Assembly (NCBI GenBank): GCA_025594325.1
Contig: JANHCV010000006.1
Coordinates: forward strand, 1,426,001-1,490,000
Source of the DNA: Blastocladiella emersonii ATCC 22665
Taxonomy: Eukaryota > Blastocladiomycota > Blastocladiomycetes > Blastocladiales > Blastocladiaceae
DNA length: 64,000 nucleotides
Direction: 5' to 3'
Part shown: positions 22,802 to 34,820 of the stretch, one piece after another
How the letters are laid out: each line of letters begins with the position of its first letter
How positions within the stretch are numbered: position 1 is the stretch's first letter
Translations under genes and position numbers: made by a program
The notes under the pieces: generated by a model
Databases searched by the model: none
Seen by the model: only the letters and a program-made list of their open reading frames with translations
What the model was told of the DNA's origin: nothing

Positions 22802-24621
22802 CTAGCCCCACCCACTGCCGAGCCCACCACCGAGCCCACCCGCGGGCGTCGCCGACGCAGCGCGGTCGCTGCGGATCAAGGCCAGGCGCGCGCGGGCGCG
22901 CAGGACCGCGTCGTGGACGTGGTGCGCGAGCCCCGCGTCCTGCACCTCGCTGAAGTCGCGCGCCATGCCACCGACGGGCGCGTGCGAGTGGGTCGCCGAG
23001 GGTGCCTGCCACGCGACGTGTAGGTCGAGGGCCACGGTGCCCGCGAGCGCCGTGGGCCACGGACTCGCGCCAATGGGCGGCCCCGGCGGAGCGAGGGCGC
23101 GGCGCGGCGCGGGAAGCGTCGGCGTGCCGAAGACGTGCTCGAGGAGCTGGGCGTTGGGCGGGATCTGAGGTCGGTGCAGCGCGATCCGCAGCGAGTGCGC
23201 GCCCGCGGTCGTGGAGAGAGGGATCGAGTGTGTGCCGAGCAGCTGGCGCGTCAAGCCGTCGGCCTCCTCCACGAATGCGTCGATGTGAAGGCGTGGTGGC
23301 GGTCCAGCTAGTGTAGAGTGAATCGGTTAGTGCAGCTTGAGCGACACGGTGCGTGTCCGCGTACCATGAGGCTTCTCGAGGAACGCAAACTCGAGCGGGG
23401 CGGACAGCGGCAGGTCGGCTGTAGTCGGCGGCGCTCCGGTCAGCCAGGAAACAAGCGAGCCGAGGAAGCTGCCGCCGTGGTCGTGAAGAGCGATACGCGC
23501 CGACGTGCCCGCGAGCGATGGAACGTCGGTCGATACGGAGGTATCAACGGACCATCCGTCCGAGAGCTCGACGTGCCACGACAGGAAGAGGTAGACGGGC
23601 CCTGCGCCCAACGACCGTGTCGCGAGCGGCAGAAGGTAGGACCGTGGACTCGCGAGAACGAGACGGGCCAGATTGCCCGTGATGGAGACGCGACGCGAGT
23701 AGCGCAGCTCGGGCGCTGACGCGAACGATTTGGGCACACTTTGTCGAAGAAACGACGTCTTGCTACATTGAGTCAGCGAGTGAGCGATGGTTCACAGCAC
23801 GAACGCGTCCTCGACGTACAGGCGAGCGAGCGAGACCTTGAGCGCGTCGACGTCGGCCTGCTGCGGCAGCCGCTGGGTGACGAGTTCGATCGAGTACTGG
23901 AAGCCGAGCTTGCGCACCGAGTCGTACACGCGGTGCGAGACGCCGATCCCCGGCGAGGTCACGAGCGATCCCGCGGGCGTGAGACGAAGCGTGGCGAGCA
24001 GGAGCGAGTTGGACTCGGGGTCGGCGGCGGCGCTGGTCGTCGCATCGAGGTGGAGCAGGATGCGCATCGCCATGGTGCCCGCGCGCTGCATCCGCCGATG
24101 GGCAGCGGACGAAAGACCGGCAGCAAGAGCTGAGTGCGATTGCGTCCACACGGTCGGCAGCACATCGCGCGCAGCGTGGAGAGGCCGCTCGGTGGCGGCG
24201 ACATGGTCGTGCTCAGAGACGTGGGCTGGTAGCGGACTAGTCGCTTTGAAGGCGAGTGGTTGAGCTTCTCGAAGACGGTCCACGATAGAGCATTGGCGTA
24301 CATTTCTTCTTGCCAGCCAAAGATCATGTCAATGATGTCGGTGCCGTCGCCGGCGGACAGGCCAGGCAGCGTCAGCGCGGACGGCGCGACGGGCAGCCCG
24401 CGGACCGACACGGCGTCGTCGGCCACATCTAGCGGCGCAAGAGCGTGAGTCAACTGGACTCTTCTCAGCTAGGATCCGCACGGACCGGGTCCAGCCTGGT
24501 TCGCGGTCAAGCGCTGGACGCGCAGACGGAACTCGAGCGCGTCACCGTCGACCGCGGGCAGCGCGGAGCCAGTGCGCGACACGTTCCCGCGCAGAATGTG
24601 CACCGATTCACTCGCCTTCAT
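22802..24621 (-). CDS. MKS1: MKS1-like B9-domain ciliary transition-zone protein
   Basis: Five minus-strand exons (24621-24486, 24428-24302, 24236-23820, 23762-23365, 23307-22802) give 527 residues. Four introns of 57, 65, 57 and 57 bp end in TAG, and reading phase agrees at every junction. MKS1 anchors the B9 complex at the base of cilia and flagella. The layout follows MKS1: an early LEFRLRVQRLT strand, then IDMIFGWQEE, then MRILLHLD...LLLATLRLTPAG, then a B9-type beta domain (about 235-400) with VYLFLSWHVELSDGW, APLEFAFLEKPH, PPPRLHIDAFVEEADG and GTHSIPLSTTAGAHSL. After it come the C-terminal LLEHVFGTP and AGTVALDLHV segments and a helix with RARARLALI. The human protein is about 560 residues, so the size fits. 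Without splicing it looks like four unrelated frames. Its upstream region is shared with the ABC transporter. Confidence 0.72.
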
Positions 24622-25179
24622 TGCAGCTATTCAGGTAGCCCGGGACGAGTGCCTCGTCGTCGAGGCGGACGAGAGACGCGTCGATTCGCGCGGCAGGACG
24701 CGTGAGAATCAGCTGATGTCTCGCAGCGGCGACGCGTCCCGCGTACCCGCTCTCCCCGCGTTAGCTCCACTTGCGCCGCGGGCAAAGCGACGGCAGCGCA
24801 CCGATATGACGGATCTGGTGCAACATGATAGCGGATGAACCGGCGGTATCCGACTCGGTCGGATCGGAAGTGGCGGCGGCCGCGGCGGCGCCACCGCCGC
24901 CCATCGGTGACAAGCGTCGCCGATCCTCATCGACTCGTCGCCGCGTGAGCCGTGACCTACGCCCAAGTCGCCTCCCACCATGGTCAGCTGCCGCTGCCCA
25001 CCGGCCGTGCGATCTACCGCCGCGCCAGGGCCGGGGCCCGCGCCTGTCCCGCATTGCCGCCTCGGTTCCCCGCTTTACGTAACGGGGACTCGTTGCTACT
25101 TAGCCCGCCCTCGTCCCTCTTCGATCCGCTCTCTCTTCTGCTCCTCTTCCGCGCTTTGCTACGAATCAACACCATCACC
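24622..25179. promoter_or_regulatory. Bidirectional upstream region of MKS1-like and ABC transporter genes
   Basis: These 558 bp lie between two divergent start codons. Two ACGCGT hexamers are present near 24674 and 24697 and another near 24731. I looked for an RFX X-box, the usual ciliary-gene element, and saw no clear GTNRCC/RGYAAC pair. Confidence 0.45.
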
Positions 25180-28100
25180 ATGGCGCCGCCGCTCTGCGCT
25201 CAGGCGGACGGCATGGCCGTCGCCTCGCCGCACCGCCAGCTCGACCTCGGCCTGTGCTTCCAGGAACTCTACCTCATCCCGGTGCTGTGCGCCATCATCG
25301 TCCTCGGCACCGCGTGGCGCCTGATCGCCCTCGCCCACGCCCCACCATCATCCGACAGCCCGCTGCCGCTCCCGGGCTCGTCGCCGCCGTCATCCGGCGC
25401 CGAGAAGGTCTCCTCGGCGGCACTGCTCCCCGCTGAGCCACCATCCGCCGCCGACACCGCCGAAGATGTCGACCCGAACCTCGCGCCGTCGCAGCTGCCT
25501 CCCTCGGCCGCTCTCTCGGTCCCTGCGCTCATCGTCAAGCTGGTACGATTCGTGTGCGTTCCCTACGCTCAGGGCAACGGCTCACTCCACGGTTCGCTTG
25601 TGTAGCTCGCCCTGGTCGCCCTCGCTGCGGTCACCATCGTCAAGATGACGTACTTTGGGTCGTCCGACCAGTCCGCCGCGACGGGTGCCGCCGACCTGCT
25701 CGCGAGCAGCGGCCTCCTCGCCGTGATCCTCGCAATGGCCGCCATCCACGCCGCCGACTACCGCGCCGTGATGCGGTCGCCGTCGAGCCTCGTCGTGCGC
25801 CCGCTGCGCGCCCTCACCTACACCCTGCTCCTCGTCGTGTCGGTCGTCCGCCTGCGCTCGATCCTGACCGTCGACCCGGACCTCGCGTCCTCGACCGTCG
25901 GCGCGCTCAACTTTGCCCAGCTCGCGCTCCTGTTCGTCGCGCTTGTCGCCGAGCTCCGCGCCGTGTCGTGGTCGCACCACCCGTGGGAGTCGATCCTCGA
26001 AAAGGGCCTGCAGACGTCGCCCGAGTACGCCGCCAACATCTACAACCGGCTGCTCTTCATCTGGACCCTGCCCATCTTCCGCCTCGGCAGCACCCGCAAG
26101 ATCGGGCCCACCGACCTGTGGCTGCTCCCGCCCTCGCTCACCACCGAGGTCACCCGCACCAAGCTGCTCGCCGTCATGTACCCCAAGGGCCGCAAGCCCG
26201 CGCCCGGCGAGAAGTCGCGCACGCTCATGGTCTCGCTGTGGCGCTGGTTCGGCCTCGACTTTGCTGGCGCCATGCTCATCGAGCTCATCGCCGTCGGCTC
26301 CGACTTTGTGGGCCCGACCATCATCGGCCTCATCGTCCAGTTTGTCCAGGAGGCCTCGCGCGCGCGCGCGTCGCCGTCGTCAGGTACCGCGCCGACCACG
26401 GCGTACGGCGTCGCGCTCGCCTTTGCGTTCCTCGGCGTCAACCTGCTCAGCATCCTGCTGCGGTCGCAGGTGTTCCACCGCCTCATGACCATGAACATCA
26501 AGTCGCGGTCCGCTATGCGCGGCCTGCTCTTCGACAAGCTCATGTCGCTGCCCGTGCACGCGCAGGCCGAGAACGCCGGCCGCATCGTCAACCTGGTCGC
26601 CGTCGACACCATGAACGTCGGCCAGATGTGGTTCCGCCTGTACACGATCCCGATCGTGCCGATCCAGGTCATCGTGAGCACGACGCTCCTGTACCAGCAG
26701 ATCGGCAGCAGCGTGTTCGCCGCGCTGGCCGTGGTCGTGGTCTTCTCGCCGCTGTTCGGGCTCACGGCCAAGCTCGCGATGCGGTACCAGAAGAAGAAGC
26801 TCGGGTTCATGGACACGCGCATCAAGCAGACGACCGAGGTGCTGCAGGCGATCCGCACCGTCAAGCTCAACGCGTGGAACGCCATCTTCCTCGACCGCAT
26901 CGGGCGCGTCCGCGAGGACGAGCTCGGCGAGCTGCGCAAGTCGTCGATCCTCTCGGCGCTCAACGCCTCGCTCACCATCTTCGTGCCGTCGCTCGCCAGC
27001 TTCACCGCGCTGCTCGTCGCCACCCTCACCGGCACCGAGCTCCGCGTCTCGCAGCTGTTCGTGTGTCTCGCCCTGTTCCAGCTCCTCCAGAACTCGATCT
27101 CGAACCTGTCCAACGTCATCCAGCCGTTCATGAACGTCCTCGCGTCGTATCAGCGCATCCGCGCCTTCCTCGCCGGCGACGAGCACGTGTCGTACGTCGA
27201 GCGGCTCCCGGCCCCGCCCGCGCCCGTGCCGTCTGCGACCGCCGGCTCGGCGCCGCTCCCGCTCGCGCAGCAGCCGCCCGTCATCGAGGTCCGCAACGCC
27301 GAGCTCGCGTGGAAGGCCGCCGACCCGGCGACGCTGCACATTGGCGACCTGGTCGTCCGCCGCGGCGAGCGCGTCGTGATCACGGGCATGGTCGGCAGCG
27401 GCAAGACGCAGCTGCTCACGGCGCTCGTCGACCAGCTGCACCTCGTCAACGACGGCTCGGTGCGCGTCCACGGGTCCTTTGCCCTGGTCTCGCAGGAACC
27501 GTGGCTGCTCAACGGCACCCTGCGCGACAATGTCCTGTTTGGCCTGCCCTTTGACGAGCAGCGCTATGCACGGGTGCTCCATGCCTGCGCGCTGCTCCCC
27601 GACCTCCGCCAGCTCCCCGACGAGGATATGTCGTTGATCGGCGACCGTGGGGTCATTGTACGTTGCTCTGGCTCGTCTACGCGAGGTTTGGGTGGATTGC
27701 TAACCGCCGGCCGTCGTCAACTTCTCGCGTCTAGTGCTCGGGCGGCCAGCAGGCGCGCATCGCCCTCGCGCGCGCCATCTACGCCGACCGCGACAGCTAC
27801 CTTCTCGACGATATCATGGCCGCGCTCGACTCGAACACCACGCGGCACATCATGGAGCACGCCATCGACGGCATGCTGGCGGGCAAGACGGTCGTGGCCG
27901 TCACGCACCAGGTCAACTACTGGCGCTGGTACGACACGCGCATCGAGATGAAGGCCGGCGCCATCGACCAGGTCGTCCCCGATACCGGCAAGCTCGCCGC
28001 GGCGGTCTCGCTCAACGAGGAGGAGACGGCCGCGAGCGACGACTCAAGCGTCACGCTCGACGCGACCACGGCCGCCGCCGCCGCCGCATCGTCCGGCAAC

Positions 28101-30260
28101 TCGGCCGCCGCCGACGTGCCCACGATCCGCGCGATGATGGAGGCGCGCAAGACCAAGGCCGCGGCGACCACGGCCGACGAGCGCATGGTGACGGGCAGCG
28201 TCGGCATCGACGTGTACGCCGAGTACCTGCGGTACTGCGGGTGGTGGGGCGTCGCGCTGCAGGCCCTCCTCATCGTCGCGTACCAGGCGTCGAACCTCGG
28301 GCAGCAGTACTGGATCGGGTTCTGGTCGGTGGCACCCGACGCCATCGACAATATCGGCTACTATTTCGGCATCTACGGCGGGCTCGTCGTCCTGTTCGCG
28401 CTCCTCGTCATCGCCAACAACCTCAACGCCAACGCCGTGCTCGCTATCCGCGCGTCGCGCAAGATGTCGCACGACCTCCTCGCCCGCATGCTCGCGTTTC
28501 CCATGTCGTTCTACGACGTGACTCCGCTGGTGCGTTGCTCTGATCGTGCTCCGCGCCTCGAAGAACTCGAAGTCTGACCGTCGACGATTGTCGTCGCAAC
28601 AGGGCCGCGCGGTCAACCGCCTCTCGAGCGACCAGGCGAGCGTCGACTCGGACATCCCGTCGCTGCTGACCGCTGTCGTCGGCGCGTCCGCGTCCGTCCT
28701 GTTCGTCTTCATCGCCGTCGCCGTGTCGAGTCCGTGGTTCCTTCTGCTCGTCGGCCCGCTCACGTACCTCCTGTGGCGCGTCGCCAACTACTACGTCGTG
28801 ACGTCGCGCCAGGTGCAGCGCCTGATCGCCGTGACGCGGTCGCCCATCTACTCGATCCTCGGCGAGGCCGCCACGGGCCGCGGCACCATTCTCGCCATGG
28901 GCGCGCGGCCCATCTTCCGCCACTGGCTCGAAGGCCGATTGGATTTGGCAAATCGAGTATTTTACTGTAATATCTCGATCTCGCGGTGGCTCTCGGCGAC
29001 GCTGCAGCTCATCGGGTCCATGATCGTCTTCTCGTGCGTCATGCTCGCCGTCACGCTGCCGCAAAACGCGGTCCTCGTCGGTGTCTCGATCACGCTCGCC
29101 CAGAACGTCACAGGCCAGCTCATGATGCTGGTGCGCACCTACATCTGGCTCGAATCAAGTACGCTTTGACCATTCTCGCGCCCCCACGTCGCCGGCCACT
29201 AACGTTGCTCCGCTTCCTCCGCTTCCTAGGTATCGTGTGCGTCGAGCGCATCAAGGAGTACGACAGCCTGCCCGTCGAGAACGACGGCGACCAAAAGTTC
29301 GAGGTCAAGCGCGGCGAGATCACCTTCGACGGGTTCTCGGCCCGCTACACGGCCCGCAAGGACGCCGAGGCCGCCGCCCAGGCCAAGTCGGACCGCGCGG
29401 GCCGCAAGGCTGCCGCCAAGGCGGAGGCCAAGGCCGCCGCCGCCGCCGCCGCCGCGGCCGCCAGCGCCGAAAAGTCGGGCGACGAGGCCGAGGAGATGCC
29501 GCTCGTGCTCAACAACATCAACCTGACGATTGCACCGGGCTCGTCAGTGTGCATCGTCGGCCGTACGGGCTCGGGCAAGTCGTCAGCCGCCGCGTGCTTG
29601 TTCCGCCTGCTCGAGGCCGCCGAGGGCCGGATCCTGGTCGACGGCCAGGACATCTCGCGCGCGCGGCTCTCGGACCTGCGCTCGCAGCTCACCATGATCG
29701 CGCAGACGCCACACCTGTTCGAGGGCACGCTGCGCATGGCGCTGTCGCCCGCGGGCAACCACTCGGACGCGGACCTGTGGCGGATCCTTGACGCCGTGAG
29801 CCCCGCGCTCGCGGCCGAGTTCCGCGCGCACCCCGACAAGCTCGACCTGCCCGTGGCGTCCGCTTCGCTCTCGGTCGGCCAGCGTCAGCTCGTGTGCATG
29901 GCGCGCGCCCTCCTGCGCGATTCCCTCGTCTACGTCCTCGACGAAATGTCGTCGTCCGTCGACTTGGCCTCCGAGGCCGCCATGATGGCGTGCCTGGAAG
30001 ACCCTGCGCTCATGGGCGGCCGCACGCGGATCGTCATCGCGCACCGCATCCACACGGTCCTGTCGACGGCCGACCGCGTCCTGTACCTCGACGCGGGCCA
30101 CGTTGTCGAGGACGGCAGCCCTGCCGAGCTCATTGCTCGCGAAGGGTCGCGGTTCCGCCAACTGGTCGAGGACGCGGGCCTGCTTGACGACGTGCTCTCG
30201 GGTCGCCTCGCGATCGGCTCTGGGGCAGCCGCCGCCGCGGTTGACACGAGCAAGGAGTGA
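25180..30260 (+). CDS. ABCC/MRP-type full ABC transporter
   Basis: Five exons (25180-25542, 25606-27657, 27735-28529, 28603-29158, 29230-30260) give 1598 residues. The order is TMD0 (about five helices, residues 25-250), the linker with the ABCC-type RLLFIWTLPIFRLG, TMD1, NBD1, TMD2 and NBD2. NBD1 has Walker A GMVGSGKT (about 714), signature CSGGQ (from 806), LLDD and H-loop VTHQ. NBD2 has Walker A GRTGSGKSS, signature LSVGQ, VLDEMSSSVD and IAHRI. ABCC proteins export glutathione and other organic-anion conjugates or load them into vacuoles; the substrate here cannot be told. NBD2 carries an insertion of about 45 residues rich in Ala, Lys and Glu between the A-loop tyrosine region and the next strand (29350-29500). 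All junctions keep phase. Confidence 0.9.
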
Positions 30261-30429
30261 GGACGTTGTGCGAGTATAGATACAAACGTTTTTTGAATCA
30301 AAGTTGTAACTAGTTCACAGTGGCCATGATCGTTGTGCTCTGGCGGCCGTCATCAACAGCGAGGCCGCCCTGATGGCTACTGCCACCCGAGTGACCCCCG
30401 CCGCTTTGCGCATTTGTAGCTGACCTCGC

Positions 30430-31570
30430 CGACGCGGCACAGTCATACGCGCACGCCTTGCCTGCTCCCGCGCCGGCCAAATTCGGCCTTCTCGACCCGG
30501 CGGCCATGGTCGCCCTCAACGTGCCACCGGCCGCTGGCCCGCCCGTGTTGCGGATCCACATGCCGGCCCGGTGCTCGATCCCGGACCTTGCCCTGCTCTT
30601 CGAGTCGAGTCAACGTCAGCCGGCCCGGTCGCAAATGGGCAGCACCAAGCCGGTGGTCGCCGCAGCGGAATCGCACGGCGACAACCGCGTGCTGCTCGAG
30701 TGGCAGCCCGTTGTGCAGAACATCCGCGTTCTCGCCGTTGACGGTGCGATCATTGATTCCCGCCTCGCGATTCTCGTCCCTCACCTCGCGCACATCGTCA
30801 GACGATCGCGCCACTTTATCGAACCTCACGGCCTTCCTCACCGAATGCGGAGCCGCGTGGAACCTCGCGACCAACGCCGACTACGCCTTCGCCATGGCTA
30901 CGCAGTCCACGTTCTCGTCGTCAGCGCGCTCGCCGTACGACCTCGTCTTCATGAGCCTCGACCTCGGCACCCGCGACGACACGGCCGCGTACCGCGACGC
31001 GGCGTCCGCGCTCGACCTGATTCGGTGGATCCGCTCGCACGAGTACCGCCGCCGCACGTCAACGCTTATGCACACGCGTTCGTCGGTTACGGCCGTCGGG
31101 CTCCGTGATCGCATTGGTGATGACGGCAAACGCGCCGTCGATGGCATGCACCACGCGCCGCCATCGTCGCGGAACACACATTACGGCACGCCCGTGCTCA
31201 TCGTTGGAATGTCGTCGACCGTGCCCGCACCCGTGCCCGCCGCCGTCACGGACGGCAGCCTGCTGGGCGCTTCGTCACGCGGCGCCGCCGACCCGTCCTG
31301 TTGTCGTACTCGGCGGTGCTGACCGCCGGGTGCAACGCCGTATCCCCGCGCCCGGTCCCACGCGCGTGGGCCGAGGAAACGCTCGCCGAGACGTGCGCCA
31401 TTCTCGCGCTGCTCGACCAGTCCCCGGTGTCGCCCGACGGCGGCGGCGGCGCGGCCGCGTCGATTCGGTTCGCGGAGACTGTCGCCCCCGCGGCCATCCC
31501 TATGCCGCTCTCGGTCCCGCCTACGCTCGTGTGCCGCGATGGCGTGCCCGAGGCGCACGGCGGGCGGCAC
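30430..31570 (+). pseudogene. Remnant of a hybrid histidine kinase (HATPase plus receiver)
   Basis: Three frames together spell a decayed two-component module. Frame one (30460-30790) has IPDLALLFESSQRQ followed by a degenerate glycine box, as at the end of a kinase ATPase domain, then IRVLAVDGAIIDSRL, the start of a receiver. The next frame (30800-31270) has LTAFLTECGAAWNLATNADY, then YDLVFMSLDLG and ALDLIRWIRSHE, then PVLIVGM. The last part (31290-31420) has AVLTAGCNAVSPRPVPRAW. The acidic pair reads DG, the phospho-acceptor Asp is Ser, and the KP motif reads RP. No start, no upstream kinase helices and no intron can join the frames. The preceding ABC gene ends only 170 bp upstream, so the 5' part is missing. 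Confidence 0.5.
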
Positions 31571-32169
31571 GGCTGGCGGCGGCCATGGTTGACGGGATGC
31601 TGGGTGGCAGCGTCAATGGGCAACAGCCCCGTCTCAACGGCGAGTCGCTCAAACGTGTGCCCGAGAGATACTGTTGGGGTTTGTCGCGGGCCGGCGGCGG
31701 CTCGCGTAGTCGATCACTTTCGCCGTCAGACATTGCTGAGTGCGCTACGTGAGATTTTGTCAACGCTCCATCACGCGCACGAGTGTGTAATACATGTAAT
31801 CATGTTCAAATGCGCGAGTATAAAGTTTGGTTGAAAGAAAGTGAAATCGGGGATCGAAGTGCGAGGGACTTGGATGGACCGCGTGAGGTCAGGGCGAGCG
31901 CACGCGTTGACCGAGTACTGGCGACGTTCCCGGCAAGTTTCGCGGCAAGTTCAGGTTACCGTAGGTCATGCACGAAAATCACTTGTTGTCTGGACTAGTG
32001 CGACTCCGGCCAACTCGGGTTCAGCAGGGCGATATAAAGCATAGCGATGAATCACGTGCGGATAAGGGTCGTGTCGCGCCATGCGTCCTGACGGGTTCGC
32101 GATCGGCCTCGGCGTGCTCGCTGCGGCAAACAGGGCAGCTGCGAAACTTAAAATTGAACGGTTTTTCAG
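31571..32169. other. Unassigned spacer
   Basis: Nothing coding is recognised. The 3' part of a minus-strand open frame (31966-32165) runs on from the Sld7-like fragment into sequence unrelated to the intact gene, marking the left edge of that duplication near 32170. Confidence 0.4.
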
Positions 32170-32479
32170 CTTGTGGCACGCGACGTACTCGGGGTGCTTG
32201 CTGTGCATGCCGATGCGCTCAAGCTCGCGCTTGATGGCCACCTTGACCCACTACAATTGCGGACGATGAGGTGAGTGAGGTGCGCCGTCGGCCGCAAGAC
32301 GAAAAACGCGTACGTCGGGTTGCTCCGCTCAACGTCAACTGGCCCCGAACTCGAGCCGCTGCTCGACGCGCGTCCGGGCGCCGCCGATGATCGCGACCGC
32401 GACTTGGGGCTGTTGCTCGGTCGCTGCGGGGCGCGACTCGACGACGGGCGGCGCGTTGAGCGCGAGGCTCAAGTAGCCC
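32170..32479 (-). pseudogene. Fragment of the Sld7/MTBP-like gene (exon 5 end, intron, exon 6 start)
   Basis: About 310 bp match the intact gene at about 34960-35270 in the same orientation, at an estimated four identities in five. The intron survives (32251-32313, GTACGC to TGTAG), so the copy arose at DNA level. The peptide AIKRELERIGMHSKHPEY is conserved. It stops after VACHKL, where the intact gene continues. Its right edge joins directly to the second half of an ABC transporter. Confidence 0.75.
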
Positions 32480-34685
32480 GACTCGCACGTGTACCTCGCC
32501 TACGCCAAGGCCATCGGCGGCGCGTCGAGCGTGTTCCTCGTCATCCTCGTGCTCGTGCTCTCGCAGCTGTTCCGCGTCGGCTCCGACCTGTGGCTCTCGT
32601 GGTGGACCTCGGACTCGTTCGGCCTCGACACCACCGTCTACCTCTGGGTCTACTTTGGCCTCGGCATTGCGCAGGCGATCGCGTACGTGCTCTCGGGGGT
32701 GCAGTTCGCCCTCGCCGGCCTGCGCGCGTCCAAGGTCTTGCACCGCGGCGCCGTCTACCGCGTCATGCGCGCGCCCATGTCGTGGTACGACACCACGCCC
32801 ATCGGCCGTATCATCTCGCGGTTCTCCAAGGATACCGACACCATGGACGCCAGTACGTGTTGCTCCCACTCGACTAGCTGCTCGCTCCGCCCTCCGGACT
32901 CCCCTCGCCGCCCGTCTGTCATCGTCGCGTTCGTTCGACTTGTCACTGACCCACATCGACGCGTCGTTCACCTCCAGACCTCCCCGACTCGTTCCGCATG
33001 TTCCTCGGCACCCTGTCCATGACCGTGTCGACCTTCGCCCTCATGATCGCCGCCACGCCGCTGTTCGCGGCCCCGCTCGCCCCGCTCATGGTCGTCTACT
33101 ACTACGCGCAGCTCTTCTACCGCTCGACGAGTCGCGAGCTCAAGCGCCTCGACAGCGTCTCGCGTTCGCCGCTCTTCGCCCTGTTCGGCGAGACCCTCAC
33201 GGGCATCGTCACGATCCGCGCGTACCGCGAGGAGAACCACTTCATCGAGCGCAACAGCCGGTACATTGACGACAACAACCGGTGCTACTACCTCCAGATC
33301 TGCAGCCAGCGCTGGCTCTCGATCCGCATCGAGAATATCGGCAACCTGCTCACGCTCGCGTGCGCCATGTTCGGTGTGGCGTCCGTTCTCTCGTCCTCGA
33401 CGTCCGTGGCCATCGTCGGACTCTCCATCTCGTACGCCATCAATACGTCAGGTGTCCTTAACTGGTGCGTTCGTCAGGCGGCGGAAACGGAGGTGAGCGC
33501 GAATAGTGTGGAGCGCATCCTCAGCTATATCGAGGACATCGAGATCGAGGCGCCGCTCATCACGGATGTGCGGCCGCCGTCGGCGGCGTGGCCGGAGCGC
33601 GGCGAGATCGAGTTCACCAACGCGGTCATGGCGTACCGCAAGGGCCTCGACCCCGTGCTCAAGGACGTGTCCTTCACCATCCCCGCGGGTTCCAAGCTCG
33701 CGATCGTCGGCCGGTACGTTTTTCGGCGTATTGGCGCTGCGTCGGCCTCGGTGATCGCGATCCGACTCACCCCATTTTCGTGACTCGCTCCCCATTTAGC
33801 ACCGGCGCGGGCAAGTCGACCAGCCTGATCGCCCTGTTCCGCATGGCCGAGCTGATCTCGGGCTCCATCACCATCGACGGCGTCGACATTGGCAAGCTCG
33901 GCCTGCACGACCTGCGCAAGCGCCTCTCGATCATCCCGCAGGAGCCCGTCCTGTTCTCCGGCACCATTCGCTCGAATCTCGACCGCGAGGGCGTCGCGAG
34001 CGACGACCAGCTGTGGGCCTGGTACGGCTTCCGTTGCATCAAGTGGACCGCGCGCACCGCTCCGCCACTGACCCGCCCGCCTGTCGCACTCGTGTGTAGC
34101 CTCAAGGCCGCCGGCATGTTCGACTACGTCCAGAACCTGCCCGAGAAGCTCGAGGCGCCCATCAGCGAGGGCGGCGAGAACCTGTCGACGGGTATGCGCC
34201 AGCTCATGTGCCTCGCCCGCGCCATGCTCCGCTCCGCCAAGATCCTCGTCATGGTACGCTCGTTTCGCTGCTCCCCCCGCCCGCCCCGCCGCCGAGCCTC
34301 ACTGACGCCCATTTTCTCCCCACCAACAGGACGAGGCCACCGCGAGTGTCGACCAGGCGACGGACGCGCAAATCCAGCGCGCGATTCGCCGGGACTTTGC
34401 CAACGCTACCGTCGTGACCATTGCCCATCGGTACGCTCGCTGGTCTGCCTTTCTCGCCTTGAACCACGCACTCACTCGCCCTGCATCCCGCCGCGTAGCC
34501 TGAACACTGTCATCGATTACGACCTAGTGCTAGTCATGGACAACGGCCGCGTCGCCGAGCTCGCGTCGCCCGCCGAGCTGCTCTCGCGCCCCGAGTCGCT
34601 GTTCACGGCGCTTGTCGACGAGACCGGCCCCGTCAACGCGGCGCTCCTTCGCCGCCTCGCGACCGAGAAGAAGCTCGAGCTGTGA
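32480..34685 (+). pseudogene. 5'-truncated ABCC transporter (TMD2-NBD2 only)
   Basis: Six exons (about 32480-32852, 32978-33713, 33800-34021, 34100-34253, 34330-34430, 34499-34685) keep one frame for 587 residues: six helices of TMD2 (from YLAYAKAIGG), KDTDTMDA..LPDSF, then NBD2 with Walker A GRTGAGKST, Q-loop PQEPVLFSG, signature [16 protein letters not shown] and IAHR. TMD0, TMD1 and NBD1 are missing. The frame begins straight after the Sld7-like fragment and is closed by a TAG at 32474; the first in-frame ATG is already inside TMD2. Splice sites and most motifs are intact, but the signature glutamine is Met. Best read as a truncated duplicate. A half-size transporter with an unseen upstream exon is possible but unsupported. 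Confidence 0.75.
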
Positions 34686-34820
34686 GCAGCAGCGGCACCG
34701 TCGTACTAGATATAATCGTTAGTTTAATCACTCCCTCGCTCGCTCGTCGCATCCTGAACTCGCGAATCGTGCCGCCCCTCACGTTCTCAACCATGATCTC
34801 GGAAGCAAACCGCATGTGTC

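Noticed and set aside
32489-32500. GTG at 32489 as a start codon for a functional half-size ABC transporter
   Set aside because: GTG initiation is not normal for nuclear genes, an in-frame stop lies just upstream, and the sequence begins exactly at a duplication breakpoint.
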